From positions 448,815-512,814 of the forward strand of contig NZ_KE386949.1 in the NCBI RefSeq assembly GCF_000429765.1: a DNA stretch of 64,000 nucleotides. Reading direction: 5' to 3'. The notes under the pieces were generated by a model. That model worked only from the letters and a program-made list of their open reading frames with translations. It was not told the origin of the DNA and ran no database searches. The stretch comes from Gemmobacter nectariphilus DSM 15620. Lineage in GTDB: Bacteria > Pseudomonadota > Alphaproteobacteria > Rhodobacterales > Rhodobacteraceae. A program made the position numbers and the translations under genes. Every line of letters starts with the position of its first letter. The first letter of the stretch is position 1. Positions 46,007 to 53,851 of this stretch are shown here, in pieces.

Positions 46007-47310
46007 CCCAATCCGCGAAACCCAAATGGTCGGTCGCCCGGCCGATGACGCTTGGCATGACCACCGTTGCCGTGCTGGTCGCCGGAACCATCGGCTGGGG
46101 CCTGATGACCACGATCACCGGGGCGATCGTCACCTCGGGTCAGCTCGAGGTCGACCAGAACCGCCAGATCGTTCAGCATGCCGATGGCGGCACGGTCCAG
46201 GAGATCCGCGTGACCGAAGGCGCCTTTGTTCAGGCCGGTGACGTGCTGATGGTGCTGGACGGCACCTTGCTGCAATCCGAGCTGACCATCGTCGAGACGC
46301 AGTTCTTTGAAATCCTGGCCCGCCGCGGCCGGCTGGAGGCCGAGAGGGACGATGGCGACACCATCGAGTTCCCGGCCGAACTGGTCGAGGCCGCGGCCCG
46401 CAGCCCCGAACTTTCCGATCTGATGACCGGGCAGGAACGGCTGTTCGCTGCGCGGCGCGAAACGCTGACCAAGCAGCTCGATCAGCTGGAAAAACGCAAG
46501 TCGCAGACCGTCAGCCTGATCGAGGGGATCGACTCGCAGCGCGAGGCGCTGAAGATCCAGCTGCGCCTGATCGCCGAGGAACTGTCCAGCCAGCGCGAGC
46601 TGCTGAACAAGGGCCTTGCCCAGGTCAGCCGCGTTCTGGCTCTGGAACGCGAAGAGGCCCGGCTGTCCGGCCAGGTGGGCGAGCTGACCGCCAACCGCGC
46701 CCAGTCCGAAGGCCGCATCACCGAAACCGAGATCGAGATCCTGCGCCTTTCGGCCGCCCGGCGCGAGGAAGCCAGCACCCAGCTGCGCGACATCGGCTAT
46801 CGCGAGCTGGAACTGGCCGAACGCCGCCGCGCGCTGCATGAACGCATGGCCCGGCTGGACATCCGCGCGCCGGTGTCGGGCATCGTGCTTGGCCTGCGGG
46901 TGACGACGCCGCGCGCCGTGATCCGGGCCGCCGATCCGGTGATGTACATCATCCCGCAAGATCGCCCGCTGATCATCGCAACCCGCGTGCCCACCGTGCA
47001 TGTCGATCAGGTCCACAGCGGGCAAGAGGCCAAGGTCGTGTTCTCGGCCTTTTCCTCGCGCACGACGCCCGAGGTGTTCGGCACCGTCACCACCGTGTCG
47101 CCGGATGTGCTGGTCGATGATACCACCCATGCCTCGTATTACCGCGCCGAGATTCAGCTGAATCCCGGCGAGATGGAAAAGCTGGGCGATGTGAAGCTGA
47201 TCCCCGGCATGCCGGTCGAGGCCTTCATCCGCACCGAGGAACGCACCCCCATTCAGTTCCTGACCAAGCCTTTCACCGACTATTTCAACCGCGCCTTCCG
47301 CGAAAGCTGA
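46003..47310 (+). CDS. type I secretion membrane fusion protein (HlyD/PrtE family)
   Basis: 435 aa. The cytoplasmic N-terminus contains KPKWSVARPMTLG, followed by a single membrane helix (about 23-45) and a lipoyl domain. A long coiled coil runs over about 95-290 (EKRKSQTVSLIEGIDSQREA in part). A second lipoyl half with RLDIRAPVSGIVLGL and a C-terminal beta barrel follow. It starts at GTG 46003, overlapping the ABC gene by 4 nt. The outer-membrane TolC-like partner and the cargo are not encoded here. Confidence 0.9.
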   Translation: MTQSAKPKWSVARPMTLGMTTVAVLVAGTIGWGLMTTITGAIVTSGQLEVDQNRQIVQHADGGTVQEIRVTEGAFVQAGDVLMVLDGTLLQSELTIVETQFFEILARRGRLEAERDDGDTIEFPAELVEAAARSPELSDLMTGQERLFAARRETLTKQLDQLEKRKSQTVSLIEGIDSQREALKIQLRLIAEELSSQRELLNKGLAQVSRVLALEREEARLSGQVGELTANRAQSEGRITETEIEILRLSAARREEASTQLRDIGYRELELAERRRALHERMARLDIRAPVSGIVLGLRVTTPRAVIRAADPVMYIIPQDRPLIIATRVPTVHVDQVHSGQEAKVVFSAFSSRTTPEVFGTVTTVSPDVLVDDTTHASYYRAEIQLNPGEMEKLGDVKLIPGMPVEAFIRTEERTPIQFLTKPFTDYFNRAFRES

Positions 47311-47329
47311 CGACAAGGGAAAGACCGCC

Positions 47330-47794
47330 ATGACCGGAACCATCGACGCCCGCCTTGCTGAGCTTGGCCTTGCGCTGCCCGCCGCGCCGGCCCCTGCGGC
47401 GAACTATGTGCCCTTCGTGATCAGCGGCTCGATGCTTTATGTCTCGGGTCAGGTCAGCTCTGGCCCCGACGGGCTGATCAAGGGCCGGCTGGGCGACGGC
47501 ATGGATGTCGAGGCTGGTGCCGCAGCGGCCCGCGCCTGCGCGCTGTCGCTGATCGCCCAAGCCAAGGCGGCCTGCGGCGGCGATCTGGACAAGATTGCCC
47601 GCGTGGTGAAGCTGGTGGGCTTCGTCAATTCGACCGCCGATTTCACAGACCAGCCCAAGGTGGTGAACGGGGCCTCGGATCTGATGGTTGCCGTGTTCGG
47701 CGATGCGGGCCGCCATGCCCGTTCGGCGGTTTCGGCGGCGTCCCTGCCGCTGGGCGTCGCGGTCGAGGTCGAGGCGATCTTCGAGCTGGCCTGA
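47330..47794 (+). CDS. RidA/YjgF-family protein
   Basis: 154-aa trimeric imine/enamine-deaminase-fold protein. The Rid core includes VISGSMLYVSGQVS (about 28-41), VKLVGFVNSTADFTDQPKV in part and a C-terminal EVEAIFELA. It is of the longer (about 150 aa) YjgF subgroup. The usual RidA arginine that binds the substrate carboxylate, typically in a VxR-type segment, is not obvious, so it may not be a classical imine hydrolase. Same strand as the secretion genes, 19 nt downstream, possibly co-transcribed. Confidence 0.82.
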   Translation: MTGTIDARLAELGLALPAAPAPAANYVPFVISGSMLYVSGQVSSGPDGLIKGRLGDGMDVEAGAAAARACALSLIAQAKAACGGDLDKIARVVKLVGFVNSTADFTDQPKVVNGASDLMVAVFGDAGRHARSAVSAASLPLGVAVEVEAIFELA

Positions 47795-47795
47795 G

Positions 47796-47829
47796 CTGTC
47801 ATCGCCCTGACATCTTCGCGCGGTATTGC
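47796..47829 (+). promoter_or_regulatory. PHO box with correctly spaced -10 box, upstream of the glycerophosphodiesterase gene
   Basis: CTGTCAT (47796-47802), CGCC, CTGACAT (47807-47813): two near-perfect PhoB half-sites with the canonical 4-nt spacer. Ten nt further is TATTGC (47824-47829), the distance expected between a PHO box and the -10 hexamer. Transcription would start near 47836, leaving a leader of about 225 nt before the gdpD-like start codon. I see no gene in that leader. Confidence 0.65.
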
Positions 47830-48061
47830 CCCGGCCATCGCGCGAAGATCACGGCACACCCCCATGGCACAACGTCAGGCGAACCACGTTCCGGCCGGCA
47901 TGATCGGCAGGGCCCGACGACCGCATGCCTGCCAAGGCTGTCCAGGCGGGCATTGCACGGGTGATCGCGCGGATCAGCCCCGTCTGTGAACGCCATGGCG
48001 CGATCCCCCGCGCCAGGCCAAAGCTGACGCAATATCTTATGCCATTGCAGGAGTCTTCCCC

Positions 48062-48841
48062 ATGGCCCCCCGTCCCCGCCTGCCCGAAAGCCTGCGCCGC
48101 CTGCCGGTCGCGCACCGCGCCTATCACGACCGCGCCGCCGGGCGGATCGAGAACAGCCGCGCGGCGATCCGCGCGGCCGTCGAGGCCGGCTATGCCATCG
48201 AGATCGACCTGCAGCTGTCCTCGGATTGTCAGGCGATGGTGTTCCACGATGACGACCTTGACCGGCTGACCGCCGCCACCGGCCCCGTCCGCGCCCGCAG
48301 CGCGGCCGAGCTGGGCGGGATCGGTCTGACAGGCGGCAACGAGGGGATCCCGACCTTTGCCGAGGTGCTGGCGCTGGTGGCCGGCCAGGTGCCGCTGCTG
48401 GTGGAAATCAAGGATCAGGACCACGGCTTCGGCCCCGGCGTCGGCGTGCTCGAGGCGGTGACGGCGCAGCATCTGGCCGGATATTCGGGCGATGTGGCCG
48501 TCATGTCCTTCAACCCGCATTCGGTGGCCGAGATGGCCCGCCTGCTGCCGCGTGTGCCGCGCGGGCTGACCACCTGGGAGTGGAAGGGCGACGAGGCGGA
48601 TACGATCGGCGAGGCGCGATGCGCGCCCCTGCGCGACATCGTCGATTATGATCGGGTGGGCGCCAGCTTCCTGTCGCATCACTGGCGCGATCTGGCACGG
48701 CCGCGGGTGGCCGAACTGGTGGCGCAAGGGGCCGATCTGCTGTGCTGGACCCTGCGGTCCGCTGCGGACGAGGCCGAGGCGCGCAAACATGCCTGCAATG
48801 TCACCTTTGAGGGCTATGCCGCCGCTTTCCCGCAAGCGTGA
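48062..48841 (+). CDS. glycerophosphodiester phosphodiesterase (UgpQ/GlpQ type)
   Basis: 259-aa TIM-barrel enzyme that hydrolyses glycerophosphodiesters to glycerol-3-phosphate and an alcohol. The catalytic/metal residues are visible: H18 (VAHRAY), E47 and D49 (EIDLQLSSD) and H62 (VFHDDDL). No signal peptide, so it is cytoplasmic like UgpQ. CAGGAG lies 8 nt before the ATG. The PHO box upstream predicts induction under phosphate starvation, where it would recycle phospholipid-derived head groups. Confidence 0.9.
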   Translation: MAPRPRLPESLRRLPVAHRAYHDRAAGRIENSRAAIRAAVEAGYAIEIDLQLSSDCQAMVFHDDDLDRLTAATGPVRARSAAELGGIGLTGGNEGIPTFAEVLALVAGQVPLLVEIKDQDHGFGPGVGVLEAVTAQHLAGYSGDVAVMSFNPHSVAEMARLLPRVPRGLTTWEWKGDEADTIGEARCAPLRDIVDYDRVGASFLSHHWRDLARPRVAELVAQGADLLCWTLRSAADEAEARKHACNVTFEGYAAAFPQA

Positions 48842-48864
48842 TCACAAGGTGGCTGGCGTCCGAT

Positions 48865-48898
48865 GCCTCCGGCGGGGATATTTGGGTCAAGGCGAAAG
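48865..48898 (+). repeat. dispersed intergenic element, copy H
   Basis: GCC-TCC-GGC mini-hairpin, GGGGATATTTGGG, TCAAGGCGAAAG. Standard TCAAGGCGAAAG tail without the long hairpin 1. Between the phosphodiesterase and the FemAB-like gene. Confidence 0.8.
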
Positions 48899-48920
48899 TC
48901 GATAGCCGGGGGCCTGATGG

Positions 48921-50096
48921 ATGGATGCGCTGGACGAGCTTGAGGTAAGCCTGCTGAACGGCGTCGCCGACGTGGCGGCGCCCGATTGGGATGCCTGCGC
49001 CAATCCGGGCGGTGGCGTTCCGGTCGATCCGTTCACCACGCACCGCTTTCTGACTGCGTTGGAGCGGTCTGGGTCGGTCGGGCAGGGCACCGGCTGGGCG
49101 CCGCGCCCCATGGTGGTGCGGGCTGGCGGGCGGGTCGTCGCCGTGGCGCCGCTCTATGTAAAGACCCATAGTCAGGGCGAATACATCTTTGACCATTCCT
49201 GGGCCGATGCCTGGGAACGGGCGGGCGGGAACTATTATCCCAAGCTGCAGGTGGCCGTGCCCTTTACCCCCGCGACCGGGCGGCGGTTCCTGTGCGCGCC
49301 CGGCTGGGAGGGTGCAGGCCCCGCCGCCCTGCTGGCAGGGATGGAACGGGTGGTGGCGCAAAACGGCCTGTCCTCGGCCCATGTCACCTTTTGCACCGCT
49401 GACGAAGCAGGCGCCGCGCCCGGCTGGCTGCACCGGGTGACGCAGCAGTTCCACTGGGTGAACCGGGGCTTTGCCAGCTATGACGATTTCCTGGCGGCCC
49501 TGTCCTCGCGCAAGCGCAAGGCCTTGCGCAAGGAACGCGCCGTGGCGCAGGGCTTTGGCGGCACGATCCGCGCACTGACCGGCGATGAGTTACGGCCCGA
49601 GCATTGGGATGCCTTCTGGCAGTTCTACCAGGACACCGGCAGCCGCAAATGGGGGCGCCCCTATCTGACCCGCGCCTTCTTTGACGAGGTCCACGCCACA
49701 ATGCGGGGCGATGTGCTGCTGGTGCTGGCCGAGCGAGGCGGGCAGCCGATTGCCGGGGCGCTGAACTTCATCGGGCGCGATACGCTGTTCGGCCGCTATT
49801 GGGGTTGCACCGAAGATCACCCGTTCCTGCATTTCGAACTGTGCTATCATCAGGCCATCGACTGGGCCATCGCGCAGGGCCTGGCGCGGGTCGAGGCCGG
49901 GGCGCAGGGCGAACACAAGCTGGCGCGCGGCTATCTGCCCAGCCCCGTGCATTCGCTGCACTGGATTGCCGACCACGGCTTTCGCGATGCGGTGGATCGC
50001 TATCTTCAGGCCGAGCGCGCCGCCGTGGGCGAAGAGATCGAGGTGATGACCGCCTATGGCCCCTTCCGCCGCAATCAGGGAGAGCATGATGAATGA
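48921..50096 (+). CDS. FemAB-like/GNAT-fold protein (PF04339, DUF482 type)
   Basis: 391 aa. Typical segments are FTTHRFLTALERSGSVG in part (about 38-54), WADAWERAGGNYYPKLQVAVPFTP in parts (about 94-117), SSRKRKALRKERA (about 195-207) and GCTEDHPFLHFELCYHQAIDWA in parts (about 299-320). The family contains two GNAT-like domains related to Fem peptidyltransferases; the substrate is unknown. The start shortly follows repeat copy H. It ends 8 nt into a tiny ORF before the pterin dehydratase gene. Confidence 0.8.
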   Translation: MDALDELEVSLLNGVADVAAPDWDACANPGGGVPVDPFTTHRFLTALERSGSVGQGTGWAPRPMVVRAGGRVVAVAPLYVKTHSQGEYIFDHSWADAWERAGGNYYPKLQVAVPFTPATGRRFLCAPGWEGAGPAALLAGMERVVAQNGLSSAHVTFCTADEAGAAPGWLHRVTQQFHWVNRGFASYDDFLAALSSRKRKALRKERAVAQGFGGTIRALTGDELRPEHWDAFWQFYQDTGSRKWGRPYLTRAFFDEVHATMRGDVLLVLAERGGQPIAGALNFIGRDTLFGRYWGCTEDHPFLHFELCYHQAIDWAIAQGLARVEAGAQGEHKLARGYLPSPVHSLHWIADHGFRDAVDRYLQAERAAVGEEIEVMTAYGPFRRNQGEHDE

Positions 50097-50138
50097 TCTG
50101 ACCTTGTGGACCGGTCCGCGCCAGTCCGGGGCGGCGCC

Positions 50139-50492
50139 ATGACCGCCCTGACACCCGAGGCGCGCACCAACGCCCTGCCCGGCCTGCTGGCCACCGGCTG
50201 GCAGGCGACCGAAGGGCGCGATGCGATCCGCAAGGTCTGGCGGTTTGACGATTTCGCCGCTGCCTGGGGGTTCATGTCGCGCGTCGCGCTGTTGGCGGAA
50301 CGGATGGACCATCACCCCGAATGGACCAACCGTTACAACATCGTCGATGTCACGCTGACCACCCACGATTGCGGCGGGCTGTCGGAACTGGATATCGCCA
50401 TGGCCCGGCAGATCGACCGCCTTGCGGGCAGCACGCCCGTGGCCAATGCCGGGGCGCCCACGACGTGCGAGGAACGCGCCGCGCGCCGCTAG
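50139..50492 (+). CDS. 4a-hydroxytetrahydrobiopterin dehydratase (pterin-4a-carbinolamine dehydratase)
   Basis: 117 aa, somewhat longer than the usual about 100. The catalytic region MDHHPEWTNRYN and the strand VDVTLTTHDCGGLSELD are intact. It regenerates the pterin cofactor of aromatic amino-acid hydroxylases or acts in molybdopterin metabolism. No phenylalanine hydroxylase gene is close. The C-terminal tail (STPVANAGAPTTCEERAARR) is an extra extension. Its stop overlaps the convergent SDR gene. Confidence 0.9.
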   Translation: MTALTPEARTNALPGLLATGWQATEGRDAIRKVWRFDDFAAAWGFMSRVALLAERMDHHPEWTNRYNIVDVTLTTHDCGGLSELDIAMARQIDRLAGSTPVANAGAPTTCEERAARR

Positions 50493-51226
50493 CCCCGGCC
50501 GACCAGCGGCATGGTGGTGGCCATCAGCGTCATCCACTGGGCATTTGCCTCGAGCGGCAGGCCGGCCAGATGCACCACGGTATCGGCCACCGTCGCCACG
50601 TCGATCATGGGGGTGTCGGGCGCGTCGGGATCGGCGGCCTTGACGCGGGCGACATGCCCTTCCAGCAGCGGGGTGCGGGCATTGCCGATGTCGATCTGCC
50701 CGACCGCGATGCGAAAGGGGCGCCCGTCCAGCGACAGCTGCTTGGTCAGCCCGGTGACGCCATGCTTGGTGACCGTATAGCACACCGCGCCCTCGCGCGG
50801 CGCCTGGGCCGCGACCGAGCCGTTGTTGATGATGCGCCCGCCCTGCGGCGACTGGCGCCGCATCTGGCCAAAGGCCGCACGGGCGCACAGGAACATCCCG
50901 GTCAGGTTGACCGCCACCGATTGCGTCCAGTTCTCCAGCGGGATCTCGTCGATCAGCCCGGCCGGGGTGAAGACGCCGGCATTGTTGAACAGAAGGTCGA
51001 TCCGGCCGAACCGCGCCACGACCGAATCGAAGGCCGCCTCGACCTGCGCAGGATCGGTCACATCGCAGGGCAGGACCAGCGCATCGGCGTGGCCGCCCGC
51101 CACGGCCGCCAGGGCCTGTTGCCGGCGGGCCAGCAGCGCGACCTTCCAGCCTGCCCCCAGCAGCGCGCGCGCAGTCGCCGCGCCGATCCCGTCCGAGGCG
51201 CCGGTGACGATGGCCACGCCGGCCAT
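50489..51226 (-). CDS. short-chain dehydrogenase/reductase
   Basis: 245-aa Rossmann-fold oxidoreductase. TGASDGIG (8-15) binds NAD(P), NNAG (about 85-88) is structural, a serine in NNGSVAA and the YTVTKHG motif supply the catalytic Ser-Tyr-Lys. Basic residues after the second strand (ARRQQ) hint at NADP preference. The substrate is unknown. Only 1 nt separates it from the upstream AsnC-type gene, so the two are co-transcribed. Confidence 0.85.
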   Translation of the reverse strand: MAGVAIVTGASDGIGAATARALLGAGWKVALLARRQQALAAVAGGHADALVLPCDVTDPAQVEAAFDSVVARFGRIDLLFNNAGVFTPAGLIDEIPLENWTQSVAVNLTGMFLCARAAFGQMRRQSPQGGRIINNGSVAAQAPREGAVCYTVTKHGVTGLTKQLSLDGRPFRIAVGQIDIGNARTPLLEGHVARVKAADPDAPDTPMIDVATVADTVVHLAGLPLEANAQWMTLMATTMPLVGRG

Positions 51227-51227
51227 G

Positions 51228-51464
51228 TCAGAACGCCTTGAAGGTCATCGTGGTCAGGGTGCGCACAATGCCGGGAATCGCGAACAGCCGGTCGGACAGA
51301 TAGTGCCCCACATCGGCATCGTCGGGGATGTAGACCTTGGCGATCAGGTCATATTCGCCCGAGGTCGAGTAAAGTTCCGACACCACCTCGGCATCCCAGA
51401 TGGCATTGGCCACCTCATAGGTCTTGCCGGGCTGGCAACGGAACTGGACGAAAACGCAGGTCAT
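51228..51464 (-). CDS. stand-alone Lrp/AsnC ligand-binding (RAM) domain protein
   Basis: 78 aa, corresponding only to the C-terminal effector domain of Lrp/AsnC regulators. It has no helix-turn-helix. SGEYDLIAKVYIPDDADVG in part is the usual core. SraA-like stand-alone RAM proteins form decamers that bind amino acids and may modulate full-length Lrp proteins. Directly upstream of the SDR gene. Confidence 0.82.
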   Translation of the reverse strand: MTCVFVQFRCQPGKTYEVANAIWDAEVVSELYSTSGEYDLIAKVYIPDDADVGHYLSDRLFAIPGIVRTLTTMTFKAF

Positions 51465-51588
51465 GGGCGGCTCCTTTCAGGCTGGAAGCCACGATAGGCC
51501 GCCCCGCGCCGGGGCGAAAGGGGCAGCCGCTTACCGATTGTCAACCGATTGCCGTTAGCTTGCGAGAAAGTCAGGGAAAGGAGCGGTC

Positions 51589-51924
51589 ATGGACATCGCC
51601 TGTGATACCATCGGCGACACGCTGGTTGCCCGCGTGCAGGCCACGCGCATCGACGCCGCGATCGCCATACGTTTCAAGGATCTGATGCGCGAGGTGTTGC
51701 ACGCCCCGGCGCCGCGTATCGTGCTGGATCTGTCAAAGGTCGATTTTCTGGACAGCAGCGGTCTGGGCGCAGTCGTTGCGGTGATGAAACTGGCCGGCCC
51801 GGGGCGGCGGCTGGAGCTCGCCGCGCTCACCCCGACGGTGGAAAAGGTGTTCCGCCTGACCCGGATGGATCAGGTCTTTACCATTCACGCCCAGCCACCG
51901 GGAATCGTGCGCCATGCCGGATGA
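51589..51924 (+). CDS. STAS-domain anti-sigma-factor antagonist
   Basis: 111 aa. The phosphorylatable motif DFLDSSGLGAVVAV (53-66, serines 56/57) is intact, so it can be switched by a serine kinase. It belongs to a partner-switching module with the downstream kinase gene, which it overlaps by 11 nt. AAAGGAG precedes the ATG. The sigma factor or other target is not in the window. Confidence 0.88.
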   Translation: MDIACDTIGDTLVARVQATRIDAAIAIRFKDLMREVLHAPAPRIVLDLSKVDFLDSSGLGAVVAVMKLAGPGRRLELAALTPTVEKVFRLTRMDQVFTIHAQPPGIVRHAG

Positions 51925-52405
51925 TCCGGGTATCGCCGGGGCCCCCGGCACCAGCGGCGTCCGGCTGGTGATCCCTGCCGAACCCATGGCGGTGCGCCAG
52001 GCGCTGCTGGATCTGTTCGCGATGGCGCCGACGGATCACCTGCCGGACGATCTGCGCTCGACCGCCGAGATCGTGATCGCCGAGGTGCTGAACAACATCG
52101 TCGAACACGCCTATGCCGGGACCAAGGGCGATATCGACCTGTCGATCCGGCCGACCTGTGACGGGCTATGGTGCACGGTGATCGACCATGGCGCCCCGAT
52201 GCCCGGCAATGCACTGCCAGCCGCGACGCTGCCCGACTCGCAGGCCGAGGACCTCCCCGAAGGCGGGTTTGGCTGGTTCCTGATCCGCACGCTGGCCCGC
52301 GACGTGCGCTATGATCGCAAGGGGCCCACCAATTGCCTGACCTTCTGGCTGCCCGCCACCGAAAGCGAGATTGCGGACATCCCGGGCGCAGCAACCTGCA
52401 TCTGA
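51914..52405 (+). CDS. anti-sigma regulatory factor/serine kinase (HATPase_c_2, RsbW-like)
   Basis: 163-aa GHKL ATPase fold. The N-box is AEVLNNIVEHAY (about 55-66), the G1 box is DHGAPMP (about 89-95) and the G2-like segment is GGFGWFLIRTLARDV (about 115-129). It would phosphorylate the STAS serine and bind its target alternately. Rsb-type phosphatase (PP2C) and sigma genes are absent. Overlapping start with the STAS gene supports joint function. Confidence 0.85.
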   Translation: MPDDPGIAGAPGTSGVRLVIPAEPMAVRQALLDLFAMAPTDHLPDDLRSTAEIVIAEVLNNIVEHAYAGTKGDIDLSIRPTCDGLWCTVIDHGAPMPGNALPAATLPDSQAEDLPEGGFGWFLIRTLARDVRYDRKGPTNCLTFWLPATESEIADIPGAATCI

Positions 52406-52714
52406 CGGCATTGCCCCGAAAATGCCTCATTTCGTCCGCAGTCACGCCATGACCCAGGGGCAAGCTGGTAACCGTAGCTGCATAAAGCTTCCCTCGGCGT
52501 CGCGGAAACAGCCCCCACCCAGCCCGCGGCGCCGAGGAACTAGATTGCGAACACGGCGGTCGATCAATTTCATGGTCGGCTGCCGTGTTTTCGTCTGAGG
52601 CGCCTGCCCGGCAGGGCAACACAGCCTGACCGCACATCGCCCCGCTGACCGATCGCCCTTGACCGAGGGGGCAATGGTTCCCCCTTGCGCCCGGCGCCCC
52701 ATCGCCTATGTTCC

Positions 52715-52812
52715 CGCCTACCTCGGGGTGCCTGCGGACGATCCGCCGGCTGAGATGCTCTACGCGAACCCGTCGAACCTGAACCGGATCATACCGGCGG
52801 AGGGAAGGTAAG
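52715..52812 (+). ncRNA. TPP riboswitch (THI element)
   Basis: The conserved thi-box sequence elements appear in order: GGGGTGCC (52725-52732), GGCTGAGATGCT (52748-52759), ACCCGTCGAACCTGA (52768-52782) and GGATCATACCGGCGGAGGGA (52786-52805). TACCT (52719-52723) and AGGTA (52806-52810) close stem P1. It precedes thiB by 49 nt. Thiamine diphosphate binding should repress the thiBPQ importer. No clear terminator is seen, so translational control is more likely. The rest of the 456-nt gap (52406-52714) has no gene I can support. Confidence 0.95.
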
Positions 52813-52861
52813 CGAGAGCGATCTCCGGTACCGACCTGTTCCGTCGCAACTGGAGGAAGAC

Positions 52862-53851
52862 ATGAAAGCTCTTTTCCTTGCGACCTGCGGCCTGATGGCT
52901 GCGACCACCCTGACCATGGCGGATACGCCCGTGCTGACGGTGCTGACTTATGACAGCTTTGCCTCGGACTGGGGGCCGGGGCCGGTGGTCGAAAAGGCGT
53001 TCGAGGCCGACTGCGGCTGCGATCTGCGCTTTGTCCCGGCCGGCGATGGGGCGGCGCTGCTGTCGCGCCTGCGGCTGGAAGGCGCGCGGTCCGAGGCCGA
53101 TGTGGTGCTGGGCCTTGATACCAACCTGACGGCCGCCGCCAAGGCGACCGGGCTGTTCGCCCCCCATGGCGTCAGCGCCGCGCTGGATCTGCCGATCGCC
53201 TGGGACGATGCGACCTTCCTGCCGTTCGACTGGGGCTGGTTTGCCTTTGTTTACGACAAGGCCCGGGTCACGGCGCCTCCGACCTCAATCGAGGCGCTGG
53301 CGGATTCGGATCTGAAGGTGGTGATCCAGGATCCGCGGTCCTCGACCCCCGGCCTTGGGCTGCTGATGTGGGTCAAGGCGGCCTATGGCGAGCGGTCGGG
53401 CGAGATCTGGGAAAAGCTGGCCGACAATATCCTGACGGTGACGCCGGGCTGGTCGGAATCCTATGATCTGTTCCTCAAGGGCGAGGCGGACATGGTGCTG
53501 TCCTATACGACCTCGCCCGCCTATCACCTGATCGCGGAACAGGACGACAGCAAGGCCGCCGCCGCATTTGACGAGGGCCATTATCTGCAGGTCGAGGTGG
53601 CGGGCGTTCTGGCCAATGCGAAACAGCCCGATCTGGCGCGCAAGTTCATGGCCTTTGTGGTCTCCGAGCCGTTCCAGGCCGCCATCCCCGAGACCAACTG
53701 GATGTATCCGGCCAAGACCCCGGCAGCAGGCCTGCCCGAGGGCTTTGGCACGCTGATCCAGCCGGCCAGATCGCTGCTGTTTCCTGCCGACGAGGCGCAA
53801 GCCGTGCGTGACGCTGCGGTCGAGGAATGGCGCGCCGCGCTGGCCAAGTGA
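52862..53851 (+). CDS. thiB: thiamine ABC transporter substrate-binding protein
   Basis: 329 aa. The signal peptide ends near LTMA (residue 20). ThiB-type segments include LTVLTYDSFASDWGPGP in part at the mature start, DWGWFAFVYDK (about 124-134), QDPRSSTPGLGLLMW (about 157-171) and ETNWMYPA (about 278-285). The tyrosine/tryptophan-rich pocket fits thiamine or its phosphates. It is under the TPP riboswitch and is followed by thiP and thiQ. Confidence 0.93.
   Translation: MKALFLATCGLMAATTLTMADTPVLTVLTYDSFASDWGPGPVVEKAFEADCGCDLRFVPAGDGAALLSRLRLEGARSEADVVLGLDTNLTAAAKATGLFAPHGVSAALDLPIAWDDATFLPFDWGWFAFVYDKARVTAPPTSIEALADSDLKVVIQDPRSSTPGLGLLMWVKAAYGERSGEIWEKLADNILTVTPGWSESYDLFLKGEADMVLSYTTSPAYHLIAEQDDSKAAAAFDEGHYLQVEVAGVLANAKQPDLARKFMAFVVSEPFQAAIPETNWMYPAKTPAAGLPEGFGTLIQPARSLLFPADEAQAVRDAAVEEWRAALAK

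Noticed and set aside
47864-48061. Short frames in the leader of the phosphodiesterase gene
   Set aside because: No Shine-Dalgarno sequence, no motif and a different reading frame from the enzyme; treated as untranslated leader.
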